From Nectonema munidae (Eukaryota > Nematomorpha > Nectonematoida > Nectonematidae): a stretch of 64,000 nt of DNA. The translations under genes were made by a program, and so were the position numbers. A model generated the notes under the pieces. It searched no databases and was not told the origin of the DNA. It saw nothing but the letters and a program-made list of their open reading frames with translations. Positions 11,760-22,304 of the stretch are shown here, one piece after another; within the stretch, counting starts at the first letter, position 1; every line of letters begins with the position of its first letter. Where the stretch lies: the NCBI GenBank assembly GCA_030549495.1, contig JAUIRK010000768.1, positions 1 through 64,000 on the forward strand, in the 5' to 3' direction.

Positions 11760-13010
11760 AACCATTTTGTCTAAATTTGTCTATTTTGGCCAATGCAACT
11801 CATATCATTACTTACTTCCTATCTTTTTTGGGTTTAGTTTCAATGGCAAGTAGCATGAAAAACGCTTGCTCACACTCATATGTAGGGGCAAATCGAATCA
11901 GCTTTCAGAGTAATCTTTGCAAGCATAGGACTCTCCCATTTCAATCGAAAAATCGCTATGAGATATTTCAGAGAAACATGTTTTGCACCTCCTCAATCAT
12001 TAACCAAATCAATCAACTGTTCTTTAATTAAGAAGTCTTCTGAGGCCAGAATACTATTCGAGATTATAAATGGGTTTTTGATAAATTGATAGTATTTTTC
12101 AAATTTGTGTAGATTAAGAAAATATAGAGGAATTCCCTAGCATTCTACACGGTGTGTTATGGCCTCCAGGACATTTTTATTCCTTATTTTCATGAACAAA
12201 TATGTTCGAAAATCGAGCAAAATTTTTCCTTCCGAATAATGCGATTATTCCAGCTTTATTTCAAAAGCTGTCAATTTTTTTTTATGACAATGGAGTACTT
12301 AGCCCAAGGTTAACGGATTTCATAGATTCAAATATGTTCACTAAAATGATAGGAATTCACGAAAATGGGCATCACAATATTTTACATACACGTCTACTTT
12401 GCTTTGCAGAAATTGCTAGATTTCTTTCCACAGTATCGCTTCAAAACTTTTCGTTTGGAAAGCCACCTCACGTTTTAGTGCAGTAAGAGTTTTCGAAACC
12501 ATTTTCTTTGCCATGTTCTGAAAACAAACAAGAGTTGAAGGTGTTTGTTTCAGTTAAATACGATGTTTTAATGACTTCATTTATTATATTTTTTATACCC
12601 ATCAGCTATGTTTTTGATTATGAATGTTTGGCGATCAATAGCTTAATCTGAGTCTAAAAACTTGAACAAGAAGAAATTGTCAAATATTTCTCTTGTAGTT
12701 GTTCTACTGCCAAGAATTTTGCAAAAGGAAAAATTGTCTACAATGTGCTTTTTATATACATATTATACGTAAACACAAGGCTGAGCTGAGTTTGCAACAT
12801 CCGTCGTTTCATAAAGTTGAATTACAAAAAAGTTGAAAATTGAATTTATAATCAATAAAACCACTTCTGACATGTCATCAGACATATCTCCTATTAACCT
12901 TCTAACGCTATCGTTTGACAGGAAGATATGTTTGAACTTTACAAATTCAGAACTTAGCACATTTAATATGATATCTTTGCAGCAAGGTAATAGCAACTGT
13001 CCTCCTATGT
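11760..13010 (-). pseudogene. hAT-superfamily transposase relic (SCAND3/ZBED5-like), broken
   Basis: The minus strand reads LSNDSVRRLIGDMSDDM, then the degenerate catalytic lead QLYETTDVANSAQ (usually QLDESTDVxxxAQ) at 12763-12996. Further down it reads KNPFIISNSILASEDF and EQLIDLVND (about 12080-11990), and the hAT dimerisation motif TYECEQAF (about 11880). These blocks are in the order found in domesticated relatives such as SCAND3 and ZBED5. Many stops and frame changes lie between them. The plus-strand frames over the same bases are shadows. No terminal repeats were identified. Confidence 0.6.
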
Positions 13011-13029
13011 GGTGGGACTTTTTGATAAC

Positions 13030-13650
13030 AGATATTTTTTGGAACTATAGAAGCCTTTCAATAAACATTTGAGAGAAATGTACTTTAGGTAGAAAGATTT
13101 GCTTTAGTTCTCATTTTTTAATCCAAACAAATAGAAACAAATTTTGTTTTATAAATGTATAAAGGTAATTTTGTAAATTATGTATATCATTTCCATTTAA
13201 AAATGGATCATTAATTTATCTGCTAATTTATAATTGAATTGTGCTGTGCTAATTAGATACTACTAAATTTTTTGAATAAAACACTCTTTTGACAAATATG
13301 GACTAGTAAAATTAAAAATCTTAATTTTTACAATATGTAGTTTTTTATGCCAATAAATATTTGAAAACCATGAAATTTCCCTCATTTTCCTTTTCTATTT
13401 CTCATTATAAAAGTATAAGAAAATTAAAATTTGCGCTGTCCGTAAAAAAATCTAATTTCATAATAAAACACTTATGTAGTCTACTTTTTTTAGATATATA
13501 TTATATAGGCAGTATAGCTACAATCAATTTATTAATAAAAAAGTCGAAGAAGCCTGAGCAAAACACTAAAATATTTCTCCTTCCGAGCCAGAGCCAGGTA
13601 ATTTTTTTCTGATTCCGACATTCTCCTGACAACACTCATACGGAGAGTAA
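13030..13650. other. Non-coding AT-rich stretch
   Basis: Nothing recognisable; it separates the hAT relic from the dispersed repeat that begins near 13654. Confidence 0.5.
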
Positions 13651-13653
13651 TTA

Positions 13654-13963
13654 CTGGTTAAATAAATTACGTGGAAATCATTTGAAATTCGTTATTTTTA
13701 TCACTTAGTTCAAATTAATAAAATAATGGTGTTTTAAAAGCTCCATAGAAATGCATCCGATGTCTTTATCAGCATTCGCAAAACCGGATTAAGCACAACT
13801 AATTATTTTCTGGAAGAGTATAAGAGTACAAAATCTTTTAATCAGTATCAGAAGGAAAAAAGGTTTGCTGCATCAATCAAGAGAACCAAAAGATGAAACA
13901 TGAAAAGAGAATTGCAATAACGTCAAAGGTTATTTAAATTCCCGAACAAAACAAACACTTTCC
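13654..13963 (+). repeat. Dispersed repeat, copy A (about 310 bp)
   Basis: By eye this stretch matches the reverse complement of 28987-29294 almost throughout. Shared blocks include TGCATCCGATGTCTTTATC, CAGCATTCGCAAAACCGG and TGCAATAACGTCAAAGG. Similarity stops sharply at ctggtta on one side and at the cactttcc end on the other. There are no obvious terminal inverted repeats, pol III boxes or ORF, so the class is unknown. Confidence 0.75.
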
Positions 13964-13969
13964 AGATTT

Positions 13970-16900
13970 TTCTGATATCAATTTTAGAAATGATAAAATA
14001 AGTGAATGAAAACACAGGATTCTTTCATATTTTTGGCGTTTCTTTTATAAAGTGTCTTGTAACACAGAATAAATCCTGAAAACCGTGATATCTAGCAACC
14101 ATAAAACCGAAAACCTTTTTCAATTTTGACTCCGACTAATTTAGCTATTCCCATTTCATTTTAATAAAACTTGATTTGTATTATAGTTGTAATCTAAGCT
14201 AATGAGAATTATGCTACACTTTAAGTTGACTGGGACTTAGACTTTCCCACTTTACCACCGAATTTGTCGTCTCTTAACAGTGGAATCCCTGAGGATTTAT
14301 AGAAATTGTAGTTTTTATTCACTAATCTTATTTGTCCGAAAATGGAGTTTAGAAGAATTTATTTCAGATGGGATTGTTTATCTTTTTTTTAGTATAAAAA
14401 AATATCCTTTACTTTCAAAGTATTTTTCATATTAATTACTTTTTGCAAGAGATACAAAATTTTGTTATCGACTTTCTTCAATAGCATTTTTGTTCAAGTT
14501 TGATAAATGTAAAAAATCAAGCAACCCCAATGAAACTACACTTTACTACTATTTTCATTTGTTGATATGAAAATTCAATTCAAGGGGGATTTAACATCGA
14601 GATAAACATTTGTCAATATTTTTTATCCACTCACCCTTAAGGCAATATTAATAGCAATATATTTAGGGGCCGAATTGGCCTGCTTCCATTGAGTGGCCAT
14701 AATTTTTTCCGGCTTCGCAAATCCGGCTTCGCAGCACTGGTACACATATGGTCAATCACTATTTTCAATTATACCCACATATGGATAACACACTATTCTG
14801 AATTACATGCTTGTATGTCAGATATACACACATCTAGTAGTAGACTTTGTGCATCGCAAATTTAATAGCTATTCCATTCATCAATCTTCAATGCAAAAAA
14901 TGCAGAATACCAATATTATACGATGATATGTTTCTTAGCGTTTTCTCTCTCTCTCTCCCTCTATCCAGTAGTGGTTCTCTTTCCTTTCTTTCTAGACGAG
15001 CAGGCTCTTCATCACCATTCTTCCATTCCAACTAATTGATATTCCATGAGAAGTAGGAAGAAGCCTTTTTTGCAGTGTGCAGAGATCCTTTACTTACACA
15101 ACACACACACACGCACGCACGCACGCACATCTCAGCTCACTCTGAAAAGCGTATAAATATAATAATAATAATCGTGTATACAACAGTTCTTGTGTAAAAT
15201 GGGAAAAGTAAATCATTTCGTTCCTCTTTTTTATCATCATATGTATAATGATGATGGATGTTTCTGGTAAAATGCTTTTTTGCATGTTTCTTTCTCCTCT
15301 TTCATATTTTATAATTTTTCCTTTATCCCCCCTCCTACGTTCGTGTGCGTGCTTAAAAGTTATGTCTTTTTCACATGAATAAGTAAGTCATCATTATAAG
15401 ACTCAAGAGCTTATAGCAGTAGTGATTGATGCAGGATAGAATTTGATTTCTTAATTTTAGATGCAAATTTCACCTCTCAAATCTGTTTATGTCTGCAAGC
15501 GCTAACACAGTGTCGTACGTAGTGTATCATCAGGAGACAAAATGTGATTCTGCATTCATTATTTCTCATATTTGTATGGGACGCAATTATACCCAGCTAT
15601 CCATATCTCTTATGATGAACAAAGAAACCTGTACATGCACGATTACTACAAACAATGTTTATAGTGGCATTGTCTTGACCGACGTTGGAAAAATTAGTCC
15701 GCACCCATCTGCTGGCACTCTTCGTTCTTAGACAAAAGGCCCCAACTAAAAAGCACGAAAACCTCAAAACATTGAAAAAAACACTCTATTTTTTGCTACG
15801 ACATAACATGATTCCTAAATAATTTCTTTTTCATTGTAAAAAGGCTGATTACGCATCCACAAAGTTTTAACTAGAATCTAAAATGTGTTCAAGCACTAAA
15901 TTATCCAATATCCATCTACCCAATTAACGATCTAAGATCTAATGTAACCAATTATATTTGACTAACTAACTTATTTTATAATAAAAGTAAAATATAAAAA
16001 ATGTTCTGATATAAAGTGAACTATCTAACCAACAAATAAACTAAAAAAAATAAAAAGATATTTTTTAAAAATAAACTTTATGAATTTATTTTTAGAATTA
16101 TATATTTAAGCAAATTTTTTATAAAATTTTAAATGCATAAAAATATTTTTAAAAATGTTTTTAATAGAGTCTGTCTTTTTTTTTTATCATTTTTATTACT
16201 TTTGAAAAAATTGTTATTTGCAAAATTCTATGCAATTTCCAAATAATGTAAACTTTAATTTTTAGCGTCAAAATGTCACTGTAAATGAATGTCTTAGTGC
16301 CATATCCTTCAATTAACTATCTAAAATCGGGCTAACTTACTTTCTAACTAATTAACTAAGTCTAACTTTCTAAAGATGTTATGACCAGCAAGACTGAATT
16401 TACACTGCTTGCCATAATGTAAATAAATCCTTTCGAGCTACAACAGAAAGCTTTAGAAAATTAGAAGATTTTTTTGCACCATGTAAAAAAAATAAAAAAT
16501 ATTGATTCATGAATATTGGATCCATTTGAAAGTATGTGTGATGTGTTACTGATGACTAGAGCAGTTAAAAATTGTGAAATTATTGACTTTTTATAGTAAA
16601 AATTTAACCTAAAATAAAACAAAAAATTTTATAATGAAAATTTTACATGATAAAATATAATTATAATTATCTATAATTTTTATGGAATAGAAAATTTTTT
16701 TATTGAAAAATTATAACAGATTTGCTCATTTTTTAAGCTAAATTCTAAAAATAGTTTTTATTAAGGTAACACTAATTATAGATAATTTAGATTTTGCATA
16801 ATTTTATACTTTAAATACTCTGTTTTGAATTTTTTTTCTCAGACAACTTTGCCACTTAAAACATTCTGAAACATTGATGCTTTAGGAACTTGTATCTTTT

Positions 16901-17380
16901 AAGGCGCAGATTTTCCAAAACGAATCGTCTGTAATCATTTGAAGCACTTTATTTTATTTTTTGGGACACAGATGCCCCATTGAGCTCCAAGGGGAAAATA
17001 AATAATTTAGGAAGAAGAAATTTTAAAAAATAATATTGATAAAATTCAGATAATAATTATTGATATTAATACCATAATATTGATCTAATTCAAAAATATT
17101 GACTATAATAAATGTGATAACTAATATAATAACGCTTAAAAATAATAACAATATATAATTAAGAAATAAAACCTCTAAAAATTGGACTTTTTGCAACTAT
17201 TCTGAAGCGACGATTTTTTGATAAAAAATTTAATAAATTCAAGTATAGAAGGCTTCTAACTTCATTCAATTCAGGAATAAACGCCCACTTAGTTGATGCG
17301 ATTTTGTTCTTGTTAATATTTGAAAATTGTTATTAATAAATATATCTCATTAAATAGAAGTCCAAAGCCTGTAATTGTGC
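13970..17380. other. Non-coding stretch with microsatellites
   Basis: It holds a CT-rich run at about 14943-14963, a tandem ATCCGGCTTCGCA duplication at about 14708-14733, and a CA/GCAC microsatellite at about 15098-15127. Two loosely similar stretches rich in CTAACTAACT lie at about 15910-15975 and 16300-16370. Short ORFs here (for example 15489-15731) match nothing I know. Confidence 0.5.
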
Positions 17381-17390
17381 ATGTTTGTCA

Positions 17391-17682
17391 CAGGGCATCA
17401 CATCCTCAAAATTATGGGGGGGGGGGGGGGGGGGGATTTTTTTGCAGTTTTCAAAATTACTGGTCTGGGAATACCACGGGAGACCAAATATTCAAGCAAT
17501 CATTAAAAATAGAGTGTATACAGCGCATACCTAAATTTATAAGACTACTTTATATTTTTTTTTACAAAATTGATGTAATTTAAAAACTATACTTCCAGAT
17601 ATTTGAAAATATTTTAACTAAATTTACATAACGCATATACACTAGTTTAAAAAAATTATGGGCCCCCAGATGTGCGCCCCTG
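17391..17682. mobile_element. Non-autonomous hAT element (MITE) with perfect 8-bp target duplication
   Basis: The element starts CAGGGCATCACATCC and ends GATGTGCGCCCCTG; read inwards the ends are imperfect inverted repeats of the CAGGG(G)CnnCACATC type. It is flanked on both sides by GTTTGTCA (17383-17390 and 17683-17690). CA...TG termini and an 8-bp duplication are diagnostic of hAT. It has no transposase. A run of 20 G lies at 17416-17435. A second, decayed copy in the opposite orientation lies at 51271-51970. Confidence 0.85.
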
Positions 17683-17699
17683 GTTTGTCATTGCCTAGT

Positions 17700-18230
17700 T
17701 ATTTCGAAGGTAACAATTCAAACATTTTTTTATAGAAGAGCTTACGATATCCCCCTGACAGAGAATTCCATCCATTAAGAGCTCTTTGAGTGACGTATAT
17801 ATATATTTGACTATAGTTTTATTAAGAGATTGAGACCTTATTTTTTGGTAATATTATAAGGGCCATTTATAATTTCTTTGGGAGAACTGATGTAAAACAT
17901 TTTTTTTCAGAAAGCAGGATTTTCTTCAAAATTTTATATATAGTATATTTTTCCCTTTTTTTCTGTAATAATGCTTGTGTTGTGCGTATTTATAAGCTAT
18001 TAGTTTAAAAAGATACTTCACTGAAAAAGCTTAGCGAAAACACTGGTATGACCAAAACTACTATAATTCAAACCAAGTTTATTGCGAATGTTTAATTGGA
18101 GTTGGCATAGCAAAATTAGCAGAAACCCAAGTCTATGTTTTTTTGCTTTGTATACTCATTCCTGCTGCTATACAATACGCCATTTTGACCTTGAATCTCG
18201 CTTAGCATTTTGGGCGAGGTTTGGATCCAC
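17700..18230. other. Non-coding stretch
   Basis: No ORF or repeat was recognised. Confidence 0.5.
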
Positions 18231-18238
18231 TTGCTTTA

Positions 18239-18293
18239 ACTAGTTATTTTTTGGTTAGTTAGTTTGAGTTGGTTGGTGCGAGTTGACCATCCA
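18239..18293 (-). mobile_element. Fragment of the 124-140 bp palindromic MITE family
   Basis: The stretch runs from TTTTTTGGTTAGTTAG through GTTTGAGTTGG to TTGGTGCGAGTTGACCA. It matches the reverse complement of the copy at 21905-22046 but lacks about 20 bases in the middle and one end. Confidence 0.5.
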
Positions 18294-18299
18294 CCCATT

Positions 18300-19125
18300 T
18301 GGGCATAGCACCTTGAAATACATCTCTTATAGAATAAGATAATCCATTCTCGTATTTTTAGTAGGGTATAGCATAGAAGTGATTATACATCCTCTTTTCA
18401 AGCGATATCTCTCAAGCACAAAAATAACAAGCATCTTTTTAATACCTCTTGATGAGGATGAGTGTCTGCCTTCCTCCTCTGCCTTGTGATGCTCTCGGAC
18501 ACAGGCCCTTTAAAACGCGTTTTCCCACCTCTCTCCTCCCTTTTTCTTCCACGTTGATGAAATCTCAGCATATCCTTCTACTGAAACAACATATCATCAC
18601 GCCTTTACTAATATAAGTAGTAGGTGAGTAGTAGTAGTTGCAAGAAAAACATCCAAGTTTCTTTACATTGCAAAGGCTTCTTCCATATACCCAATTCCCA
18701 TCCATAAGCCCTTACTTATCTTCAATTATTATCGCTATCTGCCTCTCTCTCTCTTTATATAGTATTGACTAGAACTGAGTTTGCTAAATACACTTGTTTT
18801 TGCGTTGTCATGATAATACTAATAACAATTTGCTCCCTCGAGCATTACACCAATGATAATGACGATGTATCCCATTTCACATTCTTTTAACGAACCTTAA
18901 CTCTTCGCCAATCGTTTAATCTTTCACATACTATTCATAAGAAGACTCTAAATCTTAGAGCGAGCGGTAGACGAAGCACACATCTCCAATGAATTCAGTC
19001 ATCGTGAGGGACAGGGTTGAATAGAGTGGCCATTCTTATAGGCGTGTGTGTTTATGGGGTAAGGGGATGAAACTGCTCAATTATAGCCGTATATATACTT
19101 ACTATATGTCTTCAGTGTTGCTATT
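18300..19125. other. Non-coding stretch of somewhat higher GC
   Basis: No gene was recognised. Pyrimidine-rich blocks at 18470-18560 and 18735-18760 could be regulatory, but nothing ties them to LRIG. Confidence 0.4.
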
Positions 19126-19128
19126 TTA

Positions 19129-19252
19129 GGGGCTCTGGGCAATTCGCACCAAAACACTTTTACCAACTCACCCGTATTGCTTTTTAATTAATTAGCTGCC
19201 TTTCAGTGTTACAGCAGGAGCGCGTCGCTTGTCTCGAGTTGATTGTAAACCC
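19129..19252 (-). mobile_element. Palindromic MITE, best-preserved copy, TA target duplication
   Basis: The left end reads GGGGCTCTGGGCAATTCGCA; the right end, read inwards, begins GGGTTTACAATCAACTC. Both resemble the termini of the 21905 copy. TA flanks both sides (19127-19128 and 19253-19254). At 124 bp, with no ORF and TA duplication, it fits a Tc1/mariner-type MITE. Confidence 0.55.
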
Positions 19253-19750
19253 TAACCCTTTAGATGTTCTTAGCCACTCTTAGATGTAAGCTGATATTTT
19301 TACACGTTAGTTATTAAATTAGATCCATTTTTTGAAAAGGAATGAAACAAGGAGTGAAGATTCAGGCACTTTTATTAAAAAGAAAATAGTATTTCGAATG
19401 ACTTCATGTGAATAAGTTGTTACTTGAAAGAAGAATCAATGCTATGATTCTTTATAACGAAGGGGAGATCATGGGACCGGAGTTGTCGCGAGAAAGGAAC
19501 AGCTGTGGGTGCAAGACATTTGTGTTAATACTTGTCAGATCTTTGGGCAAACTACGATGCTCCAAAGATTTTTGCAGACCACTAGGATAAAGTTACAATC
19601 TAAGGTTATTTGAGATCATTCTCCCTTAGTTTACTATCATTGATGTCAAAAAAGTGATCGATTGATATCTAAAAGTGCTTCAACTAAAGTGTCTTTCTTT
19701 TTTATCCTGCTTTTACTTTTTCGTAGTTGAGTCTCGAAGAATTTTAGGAT

Positions 19751-20331
19751 CATATGAAGAATAACCACCCCAAGACAATATTTTAGTAGCAAGTGAAGAA
19801 CAACCACTCCACATGACCCTTTTGAAGAACCACCACCGGAAATAGTTTTCCAATAATATTGTACAGAATATACCACTGAAGCAAAATTAAAAAATTTATT
19901 TAGTAAAAACTAAAATATTAAAATTTATATTTTTTTATTATTGGAAAATCATAATGTTTTTGAGTTTTCATCCAAGTAATAACATATAAAGAATTTTGAT
20001 TTAGTAAAGGCAAAATAGAATCTTGAGAATTCATTTTGTGAGAAGAATTAAAAAAATAAACAATAAGTATACATCTATAATATTATATAGCTGACTTGCT
20101 AAACAGGATATTGTTTCATGATTATACAGTGTTATAAGATTAAATATATACTAGTGATTATATATAGTATGTTTTCATGAAATCAGTATCAATGTAATCC
20201 GATTAAAAACACTTTATTTAGTATACGCTCGAATTTAATTATACAAATACACACTTCAAAGTTTAAATAAATATAAAACTCAACCTAAGAATAGCCACCC
20301 CAGAATTGTTGGGGTGGTTGTTCTTCATATG
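19751..20331. repeat. 581-bp unit bounded by 22-bp inverted repeats
   Basis: CATATGAAGAAT followed by AACCACCCCA at 19751-19772 recurs inverted at 20310-20331 with one difference. Two further GAAGAACnACCAC motifs follow the left end at about 19795 and 19830. At the right end CCACCCCA (20295-20302) and TGGGGTGG (20310-20317) form an 8-bp hairpin with a 7-base loop. No coding sequence lies between. It may be a MITE or a local inverted duplication. Confidence 0.45.
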
Positions 20332-20534
20332 AGAAATTTTATATTCATTATATCAATCCCTCAACCCAACATCAATTATATCTAAACTCTAAGTGTATAA
20401 TAAATTGTGATCTTATATTTAATTTTAAAAGAATAGTTTTATAATTAAAAATTTTTTTTTTAAGATTACATTTTAATACATATGTTAAATAAATTAAAAA
20501 GTAAAATTTTGATAATTATATTTTATAAGTGTTT

Positions 20535-20593
20535 TGTTTGAAAAAATGTCGTCTAAGGGCGCGTTAAAAATAAAAAACGTTTGAAAAACACTG
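20535..20593. mobile_element. Solo hAT-type terminus
   Basis: Read on the minus strand, this ends CAGTGTTTTTCAAACG, close to the CAGTGTTTCCCAAAC terminus of the element at 39871-41946. The partner end and target duplication were not found, so only one end of an old element is claimed. Confidence 0.4.
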
Positions 20594-20599
20594 CTCTAT

Positions 20600-21900
20600 G
20601 TCCAACCTACACACACCACTATAATTAAACTCATAACTTTGCTATTTTATTTCCTATACTCATAATATGATATAAGCGCTTGAATGCAGCATATATAATG
20701 TATGTATTTTTGTAACTTTATTGTGGTTTGGCGTCACAAATATATAGTTATATTATATATAGTATATTGATAGCATCTTTTTATATTGTGTAACATCGTA
20801 CTCTAATTCTGGAGTAAAATGGTGCCTGCATGACGTCACATAACCACCACAAACACTACCCCCAACCGCGTTTCGACACCAACCCAGAAATTCTCCTTTG
20901 ATCAGCCGTTTCTTCACAAGATGATGATTTCTGCTATCTTTGATATTATCTAAATAAATAATTTTATGCGCGCATGCATTATTTATGGCATTTTTTAGGG
21001 GAAAACATCATCTCTATCAGTTCCAGAGAGTACCATCATGCTGGTACACCATACAACACAGATCCACTAGAGTTTGCCCAAACTTTATATTTATCGTAGA
21101 AAAGGACTCACTCAACCATAAAAATTTCCATCGACATTTTTAGGAATAAGATCGATACGGGTTTTTGCTTGCTAACACTAGCTAACTATATATATAATTA
21201 CGCCATAATTTTTATAAGTGATCTATCTATCTATCTTATGTATTTTAGTGCAGGAATATGAATTAACACCAAATCTATTTCATTCAATGAAAAGAGGATC
21301 TTTAAGCATGCCAATTTTTAAGAGTATATAAAAAAGTTACCCGTTTAGCTTATCTTTGCTATCGTTCCATCACGACTTCGTGGAATGATTTTCTTTTTTG
21401 CGATTTGAAGTCAATGTATCGTTTGGAGAAAGTTGTGCGAATTTGAATTCTTTTTATCGATGAAAATAAATCGTGTGGCACATTCGGCTGAATTAAAGCG
21501 AAAATACCCGGATCCAACTCCAAATAGCTAAAAATTAATGCTATTTAAACACAACTCTTATTTCCGGGCTTCTACTGAAGAAGAGGCATGCTTGCAAAAA
21601 TTAAAAAAATCTTGTCCATTTTTTAAAAAAAGTTATAAAATTATTTTTAATACTTAACAAATCTAGCTATGACTCCTCATTTTTATTAGATATCAAGACC
21701 GACTCCTTTCCCTCTGAAATCTACGACTGAGTCCGCTATGTAATAAAAAATATTTCAATATCTCCTCGTGCAAAGTGTGTACAAGTTTTTTACATTAATA
21801 ACAATTTTCTAAAATCTACTCAATGAATTTCCAATGGTTTTCCATCTCTTAGTAAATTTATCAATAAGAAAATTACATTTTCAATGTAGTTAGATTTATT
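20600..21900. other. Non-coding stretch upstream of the first recognised LRIG exon
   Basis: A perfect CRE palindrome TGACGTCA lies at about 20832-20839. The missing LRIG first exon could be here or further left, but no LRR N-terminal cap was recognised. Confidence 0.35.
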
Positions 21901-21904
21901 TAAA

Positions 21905-22046
21905 GGGCTTACAGTCAACTCCCACCAAAATCAACTTGCCTCCTTGTAATACCAACTCAAACTAACTAACTAACCAACTAACTTAATTAAATAAAAATTA
22001 ATTTGGGCAATTTGGTAAAAGTGATTTGGTGCGAGTTCACTAGACT
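21905..22046 (+). mobile_element. Palindromic MITE, copy with long terminal repeats
   Basis: It starts GGGCTTACAGTCAACTCCCA and its right end, read inwards, gives CTAGTGAACTCGCACCAAA. The two ends share an AGTnAACTCnCACCAAA core. The middle holds CTAACTAACTAACCAACT. It is the same family as 19129-19252 and 18239-18293. Confidence 0.6.
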
Positions 22047-22304
22047 CATATTATGATCTTTGTTTCTTGTGACTAATAACTATTTTGCTTCTTATCAAGT
22101 TTCAACTATTATATCTAGAGGCTCCCCCATAATAATATAGAATTTTGTTTTGAGTTTGTCATATTTACATGTATCATTCTGTTTCCCCATACCCACTTTC
22201 ATTCATCGCAAGCGGTTTATTGTGATATTCTGATTGTCAAGTAAACTAAAAATCAAAGAACTGGCATCACAATTTTAACTAATTCAATTAATTTTTTTCT
22301 CTAG

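Noticed and set aside
15489-15731. 80-codon plus-strand frame with several cysteines
   Set aside because: No family resemblance, no splice context, and its length is not surprising.
19408-19590. Cys-containing frame considered as the missing LRIG first exon
   Set aside because: The cysteine spacing does not fit an LRR N-cap, there is no convincing signal peptide, and no donor site in the right phase was seen.
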